The notes beneath the pieces were generated by a model, which was not told where the DNA came from, searched no databases, and saw only the letters and a list, made by a program, of their open reading frames with translations. Positions 63,654-64,000 of a stretch of 64,000 bases of DNA are shown in pieces (within the stretch, counting starts at the first letter, position 1; every line of letters begins with the position of its first letter). The stretch lies in assembly GCF_000220395.1 (NCBI RefSeq), contig NW_004085941.1:62001-126000 (forward strand), in the 5' to 3' direction. The DNA is from Ichthyophthirius multifiliis (taxonomy: Eukaryota; Ciliophora; Oligohymenophorea; Hymenostomatida). A program made the position numbers and the translations under genes.

Positions 63654-64000
63654 AAAAATATTGAAAAGCAATAAAATTTAAGTTTACATTTTTAATATTT
63701 TAAATATAAATATTATATTTTTTTAAGATTTCTATTTTTAAGTATATTTTTCAATATACAATTAAATCATATTATTCAATCATATTTTTAATTTAATATA
63801 AACTAATTTTAATATATTATTTAATATAAGTCTATATATTAGTAATTTAATATATTTTTTAAATTAAATTTTCATGTTTTTTTATTTTAAAAAATATATT
63901 TATTAAGGCTTCAAATTTAAATATTTAGAAATTATTTTATAAAATAAATGTTTATATTAAATTTATATTAATACTTTTTTTTATAATTTATTCATATTTA
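63654..64000. other. AT-rich spacer to the window end
   Basis: No feature seen after the PAS-protein stop codon. Confidence 0.5.

Noticed and set aside
1-64000. Mobile elements, CRISPR arrays, telomere repeats and rRNA
   Set aside because: No terminal repeats, transposase catalytic motifs, reverse transcriptase motifs, spaced direct repeats, CCCCAA tandem arrays or rRNA-like blocks were seen.

Overview
The window reads as somatic (macronuclear) DNA of an extremely AT-rich oligohymenophorean ciliate. Ichthyophthirius multifiliis fits best, judging by the very high AT content, Tetrahymena-like protein sequences and short introns. The decisive clue is the genetic code. Conserved genes (histone H2A, Rab, ISCA1, ubiquitin protease, ER retention receptor, retinoblastoma) carry TAA and TAG inside conserved blocks where Gln is acceptable, and all end in TGA. 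Read with the standard code almost everything falls apart into ORFs under 150 codons, many of them on the wrong strand. I saw no telomere repeat, tRNA, rRNA, CRISPR array or intact mobile element.

Layout, left to right: the 3' part of a Q-rich gene runs off the left edge (+), followed by a leucine-rich-repeat gene (+, 1.2-3.0 kb). Then comes a long minus-strand block: a B-box/coiled-coil N/Q-rich protein (3.7-6.8), a retinoblastoma-family protein with A and B pocket (7.4-12.6), a B-box/AT-hook/HTH DNA-binding protein (13.2-14.8), two small unknown genes (16.2-17.5) and a TPR protein (17.7-21.2). The plus strand then carries a DUSP-USP deubiquitinase (22.2-24.4), a small four-helix membrane protein (24.7-25.3), ISCA1 (27.5-28.2) and an ERD2/KDEL-receptor-like protein (29.3-30.2). 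Minus again: an unknown gene (30.4-31.8), a C2 plus DUF1765-like protein (32.1-37.2) and a coiled-coil protein with a C-terminal Cys motif (37.8-40.1). After that: an intronless unknown (+, 40.35-41.5), a small membrane-associated protein (-, 41.7-42.3), a second LRR gene (+, 43.6-47.1), a coiled-coil protein (-, 47.2-48.9), a gene-poor 3.4 kb, histone H2A (+, 52.4-52.8), a signal-peptide membrane protein (-, 54.7-55.4), Rab4 (-, 56.6-57.3) and a large multi-pass membrane protein with a PAS domain (+, 58.1-63.7).

Introns are GT-AG, AT-rich and short (23-147 nt in the resolved cases). Spacers are close to pure A/T. Several genes carry AAT-trinucleotide arrays that read as Asn or Gln. Functional grouping is weak. 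The RB protein and the AT-hook/HTH protein are candidate transcription regulators lying side by side, and Rab4, the KDEL-receptor-like protein and the C2/DUF1765 protein all concern membranes, but nothing suggests operons. Exon joins are given only where frame and splice sites agreed by eye. Where they did not, the outer limits are given and the gap is stated.
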